Program-made: the position numbers and the translations under genes
NCBI GenBank assembly: GCA_033085395.1
Contig: MU853191.1
Coordinates: forward strand, 62,001-126,000
DNA: 64,000 nt
From: Xanthoparmelia taractica
Lineage: Eukaryota; Ascomycota; Lecanoromycetes; Lecanorales; Parmeliaceae
Direction of reading: 5' to 3'
In this document: in pieces, positions 23,238-34,462 of the stretch
Layout of the letters: each line of letters starts with the position of its first letter
Numbering within the stretch: position 1 is the stretch's first letter
Notes under the pieces: model-generated
Database searches by the model: none
Told to the model about the DNA's origin: nothing
Seen by the model: the letters and a program-made list of their open reading frames with translations, nothing else

Positions 23238-23933
23238 ATGACCTCTGATGCTCCGGCTGAGAACTATAGACAGTACGAAGAGACTCATGTTCACCATGTC
23301 TATGAAGAAATAGCATCACACTTCTCCTCTACCCGCTATAAGCCGTGGCCAATCGTCGAGCGTTTCCTCAAAGGTCTTGCCCCAGGCTCAATCGGTCTTG
23401 ACATTGGTTGTGGCAACGGCAAATACTTGGCTGTCAACCCTGACATTTTCATCGTGGCCTCTGATCGATCCGCCAACCTGGTCAAGATTGCAAGCCAGCA
23501 TCAGCCTCATAGTTGTCTGGTTGCTGATAATCTGAATCTCCCACACCCACTTGGATTCTTCGACTTTGCCATATCAATTGCCGTCGTTCATCACTTATCT
23601 ACTCCTCAGCGTCGGATCCAAGCAGTGGCCGCTATCCTTGAATTGCTTCGACGACCTACGGAAGCAGAGACAGAGGTGAGAGCATTGATATATGTGTGGG
23701 CACTTGAACAGAAAAACAGTCGCCGAGGCTGGGACGAAGGTGATGATCAAGATGTTATGGTACCTTGGGTGATGAAGCAGGGGCCCGAGGCAGGCAAGAC
23801 CTTCAACCGCTACTATCATCTTTACCGCCAAGGAGAGCTTGAGCATGACATTATCGAAGCAGGAGGCGTGGTTTTGGAGGCTGGATATGAAAAGGACAAT
23901 TGGTGGGCAATTGCTGCACCGAAACCGCCATGA
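23238..23933 (+). CDS. TRM9: tRNA wobble-uridine carboxymethyl methyltransferase Trm9
   Basis: Trm9 acts with Trm112 to methylate carboxymethyluridine at position 34 of certain tRNAs, tuning codon reading. This single-exon ORF of 231 residues starts at the first ATG. N-terminal EETHVHHVYEEIASHFSSTR and YKPWPIVERFL are family signatures, followed by the SAM motif LDIGCGNGKYL (about residue 54-64). Then come ASDRSANLVKIA and ADNLNLPHPLGFFDFAISIA, and VVHHLSTPQRRIQAVAAILE (about 116-135). C-terminal NRYYHLYRQGELEHDIIEAG and WWAIAAPKP complete the fold. Length matches yeast and fungal Trm9 without the extra metazoan domains. Confidence 0.95.
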   Translation: MTSDAPAENYRQYEETHVHHVYEEIASHFSSTRYKPWPIVERFLKGLAPGSIGLDIGCGNGKYLAVNPDIFIVASDRSANLVKIASQHQPHSCLVADNLNLPHPLGFFDFAISIAVVHHLSTPQRRIQAVAAILELLRRPTEAETEVRALIYVWALEQKNSRRGWDEGDDQDVMVPWVMKQGPEAGKTFNRYYHLYRQGELEHDIIEAGGVVLEAGYEKDNWWAIAAPKPP

Positions 23934-26920
23934 TACTGCACACACGGCTCTCAAGGCTCCCAATCAATCTCACGAGATGACTTCTCCGCAGGTCACGGCT
24001 TTTTGTTACCCTTCTTGGGCTGCGCCGGTGTCTCCGTGCCTATCAATAACTTTCCGATAACCATTGATCAATGTTTGCCACAGCAATCAGTATCAGGTGC
24101 TGTCGTGTGCATGCGTAGATCGCGCGTGCATTAGGGCTCGACACAAACGGTTAGGCCGAATTCAAAGAAGCAGATCCGATCATCTCCGACATCGCAGGAT
24201 CCAAAAAGGGGAGTTTCAATTTCCCAACACCCAACCACACTCATCTTGAGCATGATCTAAGTCTCTGCCCACCCAGACAAAGCCAGCCAAAAATACATGT
24301 TGTTCGTCAGAAGCAGCCGCATGCACGATGGAATGGGAATAGCTGCTTCGTCCACTACCATGATGCTGAGCAATGTTATCTGCCCTGGCACGATTTCAGA
24401 GCCCTCGACAGCGGGCCCACTTCCATGCATGACCGATGGGCAGCTGCTAATAATCTACCTTTTCACCGATTGGAGACCATCGATGAGTGTGGAAGTTGGG
24501 AATGTCAACCACTTCTGGAGCTTGATAACCCGCTGGGGTGGCGGTAGCGCACTGTCAAGCAAGCCTGCCGTATGGTCTGCCGCCCTCTTAAATTTCCCGG
24601 GCGGACATACTCACTTCAGAACCGGGCAATCAAGGTAGCAAAGTCCCGAGCTCCGCTTTCCATAGTCTATCGTCATTTCGCATACGGCATCGACCGCAGC
24701 TCCACTCCATCATCGTCGGAGATGGAGGGGAGAATCGACATTGAAGGACTGTTCATCCACTTGATGAGTGGACCGTGGCGCAGGAAAACTTCCGAATCTA
24801 CCTGTCAGCATGGTCTGTGCCTTACAGCAGTCTCAGGCGAACCAACCCAGTCGTTACTTGAAACCCCTAACATCGATTTCCCTCAATTGGCCCCTTCCTC
24901 CAAGCATGCGGGTCCCTGCATGGCAGCGCCAGGTGCAGACAATGCTCCACTACAATTCCAAATACTTCCAAGTTCGAGAACCTGCGGCAGAACGTTTTGC
25001 ACAGTGGATCATGCAGACGTATACAACTCCTTCTTTGACACCAACATTGCGTCATTTGGCTGTTTCATAGGCCCGAAGCTAGTGGAGCATCGCCTCCGAT
25101 CCAAGGCAGCTGAGTTCCCAGTCTAAAAAAACCAAAGCAGCGAGTGTCTTGCATTAGTCCATGCGAACTGCTTCGAGCCGTCGGTTGTGGGGAATCCATG
25201 CACCACGCATGCCATGTCTTTCAATCAAGCTACTGCAGATCAAGATAACCAAAGTTTTTAGCTTGTGTCTCGGACAATTTTGCTCCATTGATCATACTTG
25301 TCTGCTAAATATGCTGAATACCTGGAAAGTATTCCGTTGATCCCTGAGATGAATGCTGGGTCTTTTAGACTGATCTACAGCTTCCTACCATGTCGGGTGG
25401 GGTAGATGGGTTCACCGAGCTGCGAGGATAGACAGGGTGCGCCGGTACGGTTTCGGGCACGCTATCCAGCCGATGCGAGCAACGAGGTGGCGCCACATTT
25501 GAAAGATGACAGCCAGCCCTAGGGTGATACCGAGTTTCGACGTCTTGCAGCCATCAGCAGCTCATTCCCTTTTACCACTACTCATCTCCGACCCGCCATA
25601 CGATCGCTTTTTCGAAGACTTTGAGACAAAGAACAGGTAGCTCCTGCAATTACGCCAGGGATTCCTTGCACCGACCAGGGTCATCACTGCAGCATGCACA
25701 TCCCTCTATGCTGCCTGGATCCTGGTGGACCTGTTAAGTGTCCGTGCTCAACGGCCGAAGAGGTCCACGCCCTGCCATTTTCCATGACCATTTCCCAATT
25801 TCTTTCGAAACAACGGGATGCTATGCATAAGGTGGCACCCTCAGGCGAACAGTTCCGACATGTCAGCCTTGCCGAGAAGACCGGGCATAGCCAAGACGAC
25901 GAATGACAATTGACAACTCACCTTTACATAATCGTGATTTCAAGACTGCACGCGACACCCACAGCCCCATGACCAGGAACATCAAAAAGAAATGCAAGAC
26001 ATCGACTTTGACAATTTGCAGCGCCTTGCATCCCACCAAAGAAGTTCATACAACCCCTATCCCTGCACACGAAAAGCTGCCAGAAATACGCTCGCCATCG
26101 AGGTCGGACTCAAATCCACCAATTACTCCGCGTCCCTTACCGCTCACAGCTTACGTTCACCCGATCACAAGGGCGAACCGATTCTGAAACAACGGCCAAC
26201 ACCGCGCATTAGCTCCCAACTCCCCAAACCCCCAAGGCGAACACCTCCGGATCGACCTTCTCCAATCCCTTACATCCCTCCCTCCCTCCCTCCCTCCGCA
26301 TGCATATGACATCATTCCTGCCTGAACACGAAACGTTGAAAATTTTCTGACAGCCCAGCAGCTACCCATGTACCGAGGCTTGCGTGATTTCCTCTTTTTT
26401 TTTCTCAGAGTTTATTCTGTTCCCACACTTGCTGGGCTGGGCAGGGCAGGCCAGGAACGAATGTGAGACACGGACTCTTTTAATCTCTCTCTGAGGGAGG
26501 TGGCTCGATTTGTGCTAGCGCGGTTTTTTTAATATTTTCCATTTGCTTCAGCTGATGGAGGCTGGATTGGAAGGAAAAGGGAAAACGAATGGTTGAGATT
26601 TTCTTCCTGCATAATGAGGAGGACAATGATGAGGAGAGAAAAATCTTATCAAGGAATCATCACCAGGGAGAAAAGCCAGCCCCTGGTATAAGGACTGAAT
26701 ACATTTTTCTTCTTCTCTCATCTATGTATGGTAGAGAGCGTAAAAGTTTGCCAGCCGGGGCCGTCTAGTGTACAAGGTATGCCAAATGCATGCTATTACT
26801 CTTGTTTTTTTTTTGCCCTCTTGGCAGATAAATGCCGAAAACCGCATCTCCTTGATGTATGTGTAAACTTTTTTTGTCCGGCGTAGGAGAAGAAGAAAAA
26901 AAAAGGGGGGTCGCCCCAGG
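23934..26920. other. Three-kilobase gene-poor stretch
   Basis: No recognised gene. The longest frame starts with ATG 24572 and runs 184 codons on the plus strand, but it has no known motif, unusual composition and no splice support. I give it little weight. A CCTCCC run lies at 26277-26297. The 26400-26700 part is T/G-rich and looks like ordinary flank. Confidence 0.4.
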
Positions 26921-26924
26921 CGCG

Positions 26925-27085
26925 CGCTCCCATACCCATGCCCATACCCATATCAATACCCATACCCACGCTCATATCAATATCCGTACCCGTACCCATA
27001 CCCATGCCTATGCCTCGATAACTCTGTGCCCCACCATCCATACATACCCATACCCATACCCATACCCATACTCATACCCTCCCTT
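26925..27085. repeat. CCCATA hexamer array
   Basis: Roughly 150 bp is made of CCCATA units and close variants (TCAATA, CCCGTA, CCCACG). The array is cleanest at 27040-27070. It is not the telomeric CCCTAA repeat. It lies just downstream of the MYB-like gene. Confidence 0.85.
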
Positions 27086-27148
27086 GTCGAATCAATCGTG
27101 AACCCCATCCCCTCCCCTCCCCTCCCATCCCATTCCCTCAAAGCCGCC

Positions 27149-28499
27149 TCAGCGACTCCGACGACTGCTACCGCCCGAACAACCCGATCCCCTCCTATCG
27201 TGCTCGTGCTTGATGCGTCTGCTCGTCTTCTGCTGCTGCTGCTGCTCCTCCTCCTGCTTGATGACCCCCCCGCCGCGGCCGGCGGCGGCGAATTCGGCCG
27301 CGATGGAGCGGTCCAGCTCCGCGAGGCTGGGCAGGCGGGTCCCGTTGCCGAGTCTCCTTCTTCGCACGCGGGGTCCCTCTGAGTACTCCTGCCGCTGCTG
27401 GTCGTCTTCGTCTTCGGCGTCGCCTTCGCCTTCTTCGTCTTCTAGTTCGTCGTTGTCGTGCTCGTCGTCGTAGCCGGGAAAGGAATGTCCGTTGCTAATG
27501 TTTGGGAAACCCATGGGAGATGCGACGCCGGGGTAAGGGACGTTGCCGTTGCCGTTGATGCTGTGGAAGCTCGGTGAAGTGATGGTGGTGATGTCGCGGC
27601 CTTCGAAGACGCGAGTCGATCCGCGCATGCGATCACGCTGGGCGACTCTGCCGGCACTCGGTGGTGGTGCACTTGCCGGCTCGGGGCGATTGCTGCCGAG
27701 GGGCCATGGGAGCACGTTGGCACGACGGCACATGTCGGCTTCACCGAGGGCCCAATGCATCGCTTCACATGCACGCCAGGGCACGCCGAGCTCGTTTGCA
27801 ATGGGGTTCCAGAGGTCGGGCTTGAGGCTACAAGAAACGTCAGCTGGTTTGGTTCAGAAGGGTGCGGGTACGGCGAGTTTTTGTCTTGGGCCCGTCGTAG
27901 AGTTTGGACAAGAGAGGAGGATCATACCGGTCGTAGACTCTTGCGAGCTTGTTGCGTAGCTCCTCATCCCAGTCGGCTCGCTTCTCGAGGTAGTTCTGGT
28001 AGTGTAATCTGCAGGCGATGGGGCTGCGGTCTGGGATTTCCTGGCTGATGTCGTCCCATTTCATGCCACGGCCACGGAGCACGATGATTTTGGCATCTTC
28101 GGCTGCTGACCATTTGCCTTTGCTCTTACCGGGAGAGCCTGATTTGCATTTACCGTTCGGTGGGGGACGCTTGGCGGATGCTGCAGCTGGGTTCAGGCCT
28201 GGGTTCTGCTGGAATACCGCTTGAGCCGTGTTGGAAAGCGGCGGTGGCGGCTGAGAAGGGATATGCTGAGAAGTATGGACTGGCTGTGGACCGTAATGAT
28301 TTGGTGTAGCCGCACTGGTTGAGTAACGAGACAAAGAGTAGGAAGCTGGAGAAGAGGGCCTGGGCGAATACTGTGAAGGAGGGGAAGTGATACTGCTTGA
28401 TCGCGAGAAGGCAGGCAGGGAAGAGGAGCTCTGGTGGACGCGGTCTTTGATATCCAGGTTGGCGACTGGACTGAGGAGGTGCTTGTGATAATCAATCAT
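27149..28499 (-). CDS. MYB-like DNA-binding protein
   Basis: This is a nuclear factor of a Pezizomycotina-wide MYB family. Exons on the minus strand are 28499-27928 and 27827-27149. The phase-2 join through CG|C gives 416 residues. The MYB/SANT repeat reads SKGKWSAAEDAKIIVLRGRG, then MKWDDISQEIPDRS and CRLHYQNYLEKRADWDEE (about residues 127-180), with the conserved Trp spacing. A second SANT-like half follows: LKPDLWNPIANELGVPWRAC and EAMHWALGEADM (about 192-224), matching the usual two-part layout. The C-terminus is acidic (DEHDNDELEDEEGEGDAEDE), then a short Gln run, then a basic RRIKHEHDRRG tail that may be a nuclear localisation signal. ATG 28499 is the first ATG in the frame. Targets are unknown. 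Confidence 0.88.
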
Positions 28500-30410
28500 G
28501 GTGGTGATGAGCTGTGAAGCTTGTTGCAAGATGAAGATGATGAGAAAGATGGTGAGGCTATGGTGGCCTTTTTAAGACGTCGGAGAGATTGTGACGCTTT
28601 TTAGAGATTTGGAATGATGGCTATGGTTATGTTCCGCCCGATGAGATCACACATCGGAGATGATCAACCAACGGGGCATCTGTCATATTAACACTCAGGT
28701 ATCATTATACCCAGATCATTTAATTTGGCCGAGGTGCACAGTCCGCTTTCCCTTTCCAGCCCAGCACAGAGACTAACCAGGACTGGGACGAACCAATAGC
28801 ATTCGTGTTTGCGAACTTGCGGGTAGCATTGGGCCGACGTCAATGAAACATGGTCCATCGCCTCTCACGCCTAGGCGAATGCAGAGATCCGGGGAAGCAT
28901 CAAAAGTAGTGTCCACGCAGATGTGCTTAAATGAGGGCTGGGATGCGCCAAGCCTGTAGGTAGGTAGCCAGGCTTTACCTTACTTCTACCTTAGATCTCC
29001 CAGTGCCTGCCCTGTCTCTTTCGGGGAAGTCATCCGCTGCAGACGCCTCCTGTTCGCATGACGCCCAAAAGGAATAGCTGGTAGTTTTAGTGCAGCTGGA
29101 CCTTTTGATACTTTGACGCTATCAGGAGGAGAAGGGACGGCGATGGTAGCATCGGACCGTTTTTGAAACAACCCCAAGATTGGTTTTTCTTTTGACGCGG
29201 GCGATGATAGGAGGAGAATGCAAGGCGGCAAATGATCTGTCAGCGGATACCCATTGGTAGGGAATGCATGAATGGAATGGGGGGCAACGAATTGCGGTCA
29301 AGGCTGCATATGCTATTTCTGGGCCGATCAAAGGACAGTCGATTTGATTGTGAAGAACGAACGGTGATCTGCAGCATTTGGGTGAGGCTTATAATTGCTT
29401 AACGTGATGCCGTGGGAAATCCTCTCAGGCCCGACGAACCGTCTAGTACGAAGTACGAGTAGGATGTCGCCTTCAAAGACTTGATGAGGTGTTTCTGCAG
29501 GGTTTGCCTCCCCCCAAAGTCTGCCGATTGGCGGTGTGGCCAAGCATAATCACCAATTAGGAGATGCTCGGTCCAGCTCGCGTTTTTAAGTGAGGCAAGT
29601 CGAATTGGGCCATGGAAGAAGAATATGATGGCACTGCAATCTCCACTGGGCAGGTAGTTGGTCGTGCAATAAGACCTGTCGCCTTCTTCCCAACGTTGAC
29701 GAGGAGCTGCCCAAAGGTCCTTCAGGTCGTATTTTTCTGCTCTTTTGGCCCTGCAGGGCGTGCAAGACTTGGTTGGGCTAAGGTTCAGGCGGTGAGACAA
29801 TAGGCTATGGGCTGTTTAATCGGTTGGTTTGGTTCGCTTTTGGGTTGGAAGTAGTGTAAGGAGTAGCGATTGTTTGCAGGTCGGTTGGGTTTTTCTGATG
29901 TGCTGGCCCGTACCGCTGTTCTTGGCGTCCAGGTTGAACAGCCCATCCAGCGCGCTGCAAAGTGCAAGAAGCCGAAGATTGGGAGAGAAAAGGTGTATCG
30001 AATATGACACAAGGATAATGAGATGAGATATAAAAAAAAAGGCAGGTGAGATTTCCCACATAATGATCACCATACTCAGACGTATGCATATTCTGCTGCA
30101 AGAAAAGTCGATCTTTGATCGGAGGAGTGGGGGGGAGAGAAGGGGATTGTGATCCTTGAACAAAAGCGCGCGAAGCAGCGGTCAAAGAAGCATCAACTAG
30201 ACATCACTAATGCAATGCACCTCGTTCAAAAGGCTAATATATTTGCTTGTAGCATAACTATAGTCAGACAACGTTGGAGTTTGTCGTGTTTGCTATCTTA
30301 CGAACGGCATCAATTCGAATATACTGTCTAACCGAATCAAACACCCAGTCCAAACACAACAAAGAACCGCTACATCCAATCCATCAAATTCCATAGGGGC
30401 AACAGCTGCC
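28500..30410. other. Intergenic region between divergent MYB-like and tubulin cofactor genes
   Basis: About 1.9 kb with short overlapping frames on both strands and no known domain. It contains a TAGGTAGGTAG/TACCTTAC motif at 28956-28992 of the dispersed ACCTA family. Both gene promoters should be here. Confidence 0.45.
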
Positions 30411-31676
30411 ATGTCTCATCAATCCATGACCACCGCACGCGACATACCCATCTTGATCACTTCCAGCGCCTCCTCCTCAGAACGCCGCATCACCCCATCT
30501 TGGACAATTGCACACCTCAAGACCAAGCTAGAGCCAGTAACCGGCATTGCACCGTCATCTCAGATTCTGACGCTACGGCTGCCGGACCGACAGCAAGAGA
30601 CGCCAATCGAAGCTGAGGATGAAGAAAGCGTTGAGATTGGCAGGTGGCCCTTGGTTGCTTATGCCGAGATAAAGGTATGCTCATGGTTTTTGAGACCACA
30701 GACCCAGCGTGCTAGCCAATGACTGTCAAACATCTAAGTTTGGCATAGAGAGATGCAGATTTGACCTGTCTCCCGCAAATCCCTGCACCTATTCTTGTCT
30801 CGCGGACTGCGTCCATATCTCTGCCTGCAGTGTAACATCCATTGCATACGCTATGGATTTTGTGACATTCAGCGAATCAGCCCTAAGGCTTCTTTCGCCC
30901 CAAAGAAACCGTCTTCGCGACTGGCCTTCTGAGTGTCGACATTGTCTGCCATCACAAGGCTGTATCTAACAATGAATCCTCAAGGTCACATCCCTCACCC
31001 CTCACCCCATCTCAACACTACCGCCACTCTCCTCCGTCCCCAAGTATGAGATGCCCGAGTCGAAATACTCAGCCCTCCCAGACACCGTCCGCGCCTACAA
31101 GAAGGACCACAAAATAGGCCGCTTCGATCCCGCCGCACCCGAGATCCAAGAGCGAAAGGTTAGGGAGATGTGGAACGAGGTCGAAGAACGAAGTGAGTCT
31201 AACACTGTTCCTCTCATATTGTCCATTTACACCCTCTTGTCTTCGTGAAGAACCCCGACTCTTTCCCCTCGATCTTTCGAAGAGCAGCCCGCCTGCATCA
31301 ATCAATCCCTTTACTCTTTACCTCTACTACCCAGCTACCAAACACCAATCACCTAATCGCCACCCATCCACCCCCAGAAATCCAACTCAACCAGCGCTGC
31401 CGCCTCACGGCCTCGCCCACCAAACGCGGCCTCATCTCCTACGTCGGCGCCATCCCCTCATTGCCTGGCCCCCCTGGCGCGCCCTGGATCGGCATCACGC
31501 TCGACGAACCGGTGGGCAAGAATGACGGCAGCGTCGCCTCGGGGAAACGGTATTTTACATGTGGGAGGAACAGGGGCGTGTTTGTGAGGCCGGAGAGGGT
31601 GGAGGTGGGGGATTTTGCAGAGTTGGGGCTTGATGATGACGACGAAGGCGAAGGGAGCGAGATGGAGGAGATATGA
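30411..31676 (+). CDS. ALF1: Tubulin-folding cofactor B (CAP-Gly protein, Alf1 type)
   Basis: Cofactor B binds alpha-tubulin and passes it through the tubulin folding pathway. Exons are 30411-30674, 30985-31192 and 31378-31676. Phases match and the product is 256 residues. The N-terminal ubiquitin-like part (residues about 8-85) is DIPILITSS, TPSWTIAHLKTKLEPVTGI and SSQILTLRLP. A linker follows, MPESKYSALPDTVRAYKK and GRFDPAAPEIQERKVREMW, strongly characteristic of TBCB. The CAP-Gly domain (about 160-236) has GLISYVGAIPSL, WIGITLDEPVGKNDGSVASG and KRYFTCGRNRGVFVRPERV. The acidic end is EGSEMEEI. Intron 1 is 310 nt with a CTAAC branch site just before the acceptor. An alternative start is ATG 30426. 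Confidence 0.93.
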
Positions 31677-33460
31677 TGGAAGAAGGAAGGAGGGGGGAGT
31701 ATGGAAAAGGGAACCGTTTTACATAAAGTCGTATGTGAAACTCACGCAATCGTAACAGAGAGGGCCGAAACCCATCACTAACCAGGTCTAATTTCGACCT
31801 CCAAAGATACCAAACTGCCAACACAGCATCCACAGAGATCTCCAAGTTCTTCCAATAACCCGTAAGCTCAACCCCAACACACCATCTCGACCCTCTCCTA
31901 TTCTCAAGCAATATTCTCATCGACCAACACCCCCTCACCCCCACATTCCTCCCAACCAACCAGCAGGCTCACTCTCCCTCCGAGCACTTCCGCCAACCTC
32001 CACAAACTCCCTGATGTTCTCGTGCTCAAGCCTATCTCCAAACGATTGTTCTCATGCCCAATGAGAGCCTTGCGTATCCATTCCATCGTATCTCTTCGAA
32101 CGAGCTTCGGCGTTGCCGGAGGAACAGGGTCCTATACTTAGAGAAGTTTCAGCCAACGCCACTGGATCAATGAAAGCTTGTTCGGTGGCACCCACGTCTG
32201 AAGAGACCGACCTTCTCCTGTGAGGACAGGACCCGCCAAATTAGGAAGGACGCCTCGGAGTTCTTCGTTGTTAACACAACGGTGTAGAAGTCCCGCCGTA
32301 TTCCGTGACTTTTTGTTCGTTCGGAGTTAGCCAGCTAAGTAATCTTCGGAGCCTCATCCCACGAACCTAATACGCACGAGGGCGCGGGGGGTAGGAGCGA
32401 GGTCACACGGTTCAGAGGATGGTCCATGCAGGACGATTAAGCTTCCTCAAGGAACACAAAGGTTTTATTACCCCCGCCGAATATGCGAAGACGGGCCGAT
32501 AGCCATCTGGTCTGACATATTATTCCTGCGTTCTTCGGACAATTTATGGTAGATCCTCTTTCATGCACGGTAGCTTTGAGATGCAGTGTGACGGTGAGGA
32601 AGGAGGCTGGTCCCGTCCGGGGAGGCAACGGGGCGCTCGCGCTAAATCCTCCTGAAAATCCTTCCTCGTCGGTCAAGCGAAGGTTCAATGGCTGATTCTT
32701 TCTCAGCGCGCATGCAACGTCGTCCTCAAGGTTTGTAGAAGTCAAAATGTACGCTTGGACCTCTGCTGTCGTATTCTCTTTCTTCAGAATTTCAGCACCT
32801 TGTCTATAGCCCACGTTTGTGGCTCGATACGAAAGACTGAAGGAAGTTCATCGTCGGTGCCGGTCTGACTGATATCATTGTTTTTTTTTTTGGCGCTGCC
32901 TTCACCGCTTTTGAATGCCGTGTCTGCTCAAGGTTCACTCTCTTCCTCCGGCAGCACTCTCATCCACGTCAATCTCGGTATCCATCTATCTTTGTAAACA
33001 TGATGAGATATCCAAGCCATCGCAGTGGCGTCTCTGAGCTTTTGCCCGCTTGATTTTCCTTAACCTTCCGTGACGCCAACAGGGCTTCGATACCAGCGCA
33101 ATAACATTTTTGGGGCTCCTGTCGCTCCGTCGTCTTGTCTTTTCCAAATAATGGTTCAAGCCATGATGACGGGGATTTCATCGGCATCAACACCCCCTTG
33201 CTTGCTTCCAATCTTGTTCAATGCCTCCATTGCATTCATGGTGTCTACGCCTTCCATTTCTCTAAACACGCTAGGAATACTATCGAACCAAGGCGCGGCC
33301 ATGGTGTGATAATGAATTGGCCAGGGCTGCTATAGCAGACCGGTCAGCACTCTATGGTGTAGCTTTTTCATGCCTCTAAAACATTATTTTGGGCTTGAGC
33401 TGCCAGTCTTGCCCTTCATTTTTTCAACACAACCCGTTGATATTGTACCTTTGTTTTGCA
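31677..33460. other. Intergenic stretch
   Basis: No gene is supported. A minus-strand frame at 32437-32814 (about 125 codons, no ATG at its 5' end) has no recognisable motif and could be relic or chance. A T-run lies at 32879-32892. Confidence 0.4.
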
Positions 33461-34462
33461 ATGAAACTATCCCTCCTTGTCTTCGGCTTTCTAGTCGCTT
33501 ATTGTGTACCACGCACAAATCGACACTACGATGACAGACCAGAAAAAAATTATCTGGAATTTCCATGCTAACGCTTGCAAAGATCCCAAAGACGCAGCAG
33601 AACAGAGATGCATAAATCGAAATCAATTGGGCAACCTTCAGCTCATTTCGCAGTTTGCAGCCGTTTCGCACTGGCCCGGTAACAACAACTCGACAGGCGA
33701 TCCGCTGAGGTGTCCTGGTGATGGTTGTCCGAAGGTCCAAGCAGGCAATTGGCCACATCTGGAAAAGAGTGAGTACACGACGGTATCTGAGTGGAATGAT
33801 ATGGCCGATATTCACGATACAGATCTTTCGCCCGAGAAAAGACACGGGTTTATAATGAATGCACCGGGTTCCATCGCCATTTCCCATCCAGGCGAACCCA
33901 GTATCCTTGCCTTCCGCAGCTCCGAGTCCCACCACATTTGGGCTGAAGACTTCAAAATGGATTAAGCCCATGTCCCCGTTTTCTGCAAATCCTGCCACGG
34001 CCATCTGGACTTCAGGAATTCATGGAGAGGTATTAGCAAACCCGCCATTCAATTCCTAAGAAGGCTCCACGACGAAAAACCCCGATTACCGCGTCGCAGT
34101 CTCTGGTCATTCTCTCGTAGGAGCAAAAGCCACCATTGCTGCAGAAGGTATCAGGATCCAAGAACATTGGCGAACCGTTAACGACAAGCTTTACATCTAT
34201 GCCTCGCCAAGGGTCAGCAACATCGAGACCGCTACCTGTCTCTCACAGCAATCCATCAAAAAGCCATCGCGTCACGGCAACGGAGGATTCTTCCCCGTGC
34301 GTAGCCACCGGTTTGTGTGGGTACCAACATACATCGCCCGAGTACTGGATCCACTCACATCTCGATACTCCTGGACCGCATGGTGTGAACGTTTGTGGGG
34401 GATACTTCAATTCTCAATGGGGACAATCAGTATCGTATCATCTTCGGTTGATTAGATGTTGA
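33461..34462 (+). pseudogene. Secreted class 3 lipase / feruloyl esterase-like relic
   Basis: The relic starts with a clean signal peptide at ATG 33461 (MKLSLLVFGFLVAYC). The frame then shifts by about 33540 into a stretch containing ACKDPKDAAEQRC and CPGDGCPKVQAGNW, the usual N-terminal Cys pattern of fungal class 3 lipases, and IAISHPGEPSILAFRSSES. After a stop at 33963-33965 come CKSCHGHLDFRNSWRG, FLRRLHDEK and PDYRVAVSGHSLVGAKATIA, where the nucleophile elbow should be GHSLG. Then LYIYASPRVSNIE, and in another frame HRVTATEDSSPCVATG and YQHTSPEYWI. Order and spacing fit a complete lipase of about 320 residues. At least three frame changes plus the elbow Gly-to-Val change make it inactive. 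Confidence 0.82.

Noticed and set aside
24572..25126. 184-codon plus-strand ORF with an ATG
   Set aside because: No domain, signal or splice context; overlapping frames on the other strand are equally plausible. Likely chance or deep relic.
26925..27085. Interstitial telomere repeat
   Set aside because: The unit is CCCATA with variants, not CCCTAA.
32437..32814. 125-codon minus-strand frame
   Set aside because: No ATG at its start and no recognisable motif.
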